DNA of 10,699 nt from Candidatus Woesearchaeota archaeon CG11_big_fil_rev_8_21_14_0_20_43_8 (GTDB lineage Archaea; Nanobdellota; Nanobdellia; Woesearchaeales; CG08-08-20-14). The stretch is taken from the NCBI GenBank assembly GCA_002762705.1, contig PCVE01000062.1, forward strand, positions 1 through 10,699. Reading direction: 5' to 3'. Below, in pieces: positions 10,602-10,699 of this stretch; the stretch's first letter is position 1; each line of letters starts with the position of its first letter. The notes beneath the pieces are model-generated. The model was not told where the DNA came from and did no database searches. It worked only from the letters and a program-made list of their open reading frames with translations. A program made the translations under genes and the position numbers.

Positions 10602-10699
10602 TCATTTCAATGCTTTTTCAAGCGCAGCCTGATCGAATCCCACAATCACAGTCTCATCGATTATGATCACCGGAACACCCATCTGACCAGACTTATCGA
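10602..10699 (-). CDS. Glutaredoxin-like protein, C-terminal part
   Basis: Only the last 32 codons lie in the window; the gene continues past the right edge. The visible sequence contains SGQMGVPVIIIDETVIVGFD, then QAALEKALK and a stop. The cis-proline GVPV and the IxGFD glutathione/helix motif are characteristic of the glutaredoxin/NrdH thioredoxin-fold family. The catalytic CxxC would lie upstream, outside the window, so activity cannot be judged. It is 22 bases before nth on the same strand and is likely the leading partner of that operon. It could supply electrons to AhpC, but this is speculation. Confidence 0.85.
   Translation of the reverse strand, partial: DKSGQMGVPVIIIDETVIVGFDQAALEKALK

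Noticed and set aside
1..10699. CRISPR array, tRNA, rRNA or transposase
   Set aside because: No regularly spaced repeats, cloverleaf sequence, rRNA-like segment or transposase motif was seen on either strand.

Overview
The window looks archaeal. Several genes have an AT-rich TATA-like box about 25-27 bases before the start codon (leaderless style). Others carry a strong GAGGTGA Shine-Dalgarno (SD), usually 5-6 bases from the start. An archaeal-type Ogg glycosylase and a membrane-anchored winged-helix regulator fit this. DNA is moderately AT-rich, genes are tightly packed, and convergent neighbours abut or overlap. The lineage (DPANN such as Woesearchaeota, or another archaeon) cannot be fixed from sequence alone.

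Layout. (1) 1-119: start of an unknown minus-strand gene. (2) 248-1355: plus-strand redox operon with a DUF1858 CxxC protein, three tiny ORFs (44, 19 and 42 aa) whose stop codons sit in or beside the next SD, and a bacterial-like AhpC peroxiredoxin. (3) 1366-1460: 12-bp perfect inverted repeat enclosing a structured spacer with a minus-strand G-quadruplex motif. (4) 1485-1613: 42-aa zinc-ribbon protein. (5) 1752-2804: unrecognised 350-aa soluble protein. (6) 7329 down to 2805, minus strand: copper locus of membrane-anchored wHTH regulator, stand-alone HMA chaperone, HMA-TauE/SafE-cupredoxin fusion and CopA ATPase, with a possible 15-aa leader ORF overlapping the copA start. (7) 8548 down to 7401: cupin and ferredoxin-like protein, divergent from an HxlR regulator (8632-9000) across a region rich in inverted repeats. 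(8) 10699 down to 8991: partial glutaredoxin, endonuclease III, Ogg glycosylase and a small MerF-like membrane protein.

The genes read as a redox, metal and DNA-oxidation defence island. Peroxide is removed by AhpC. Copper is captured by HMA domains and exported by CopA, with the SafE-cupredoxin fusion probably passing copper or electrons across the membrane. Two Cys-bearing regulators could sense metal or redox state. Nth and Ogg repair oxidised bases. Individual protein families are mostly well supported; their coordination is inferred from proximity.
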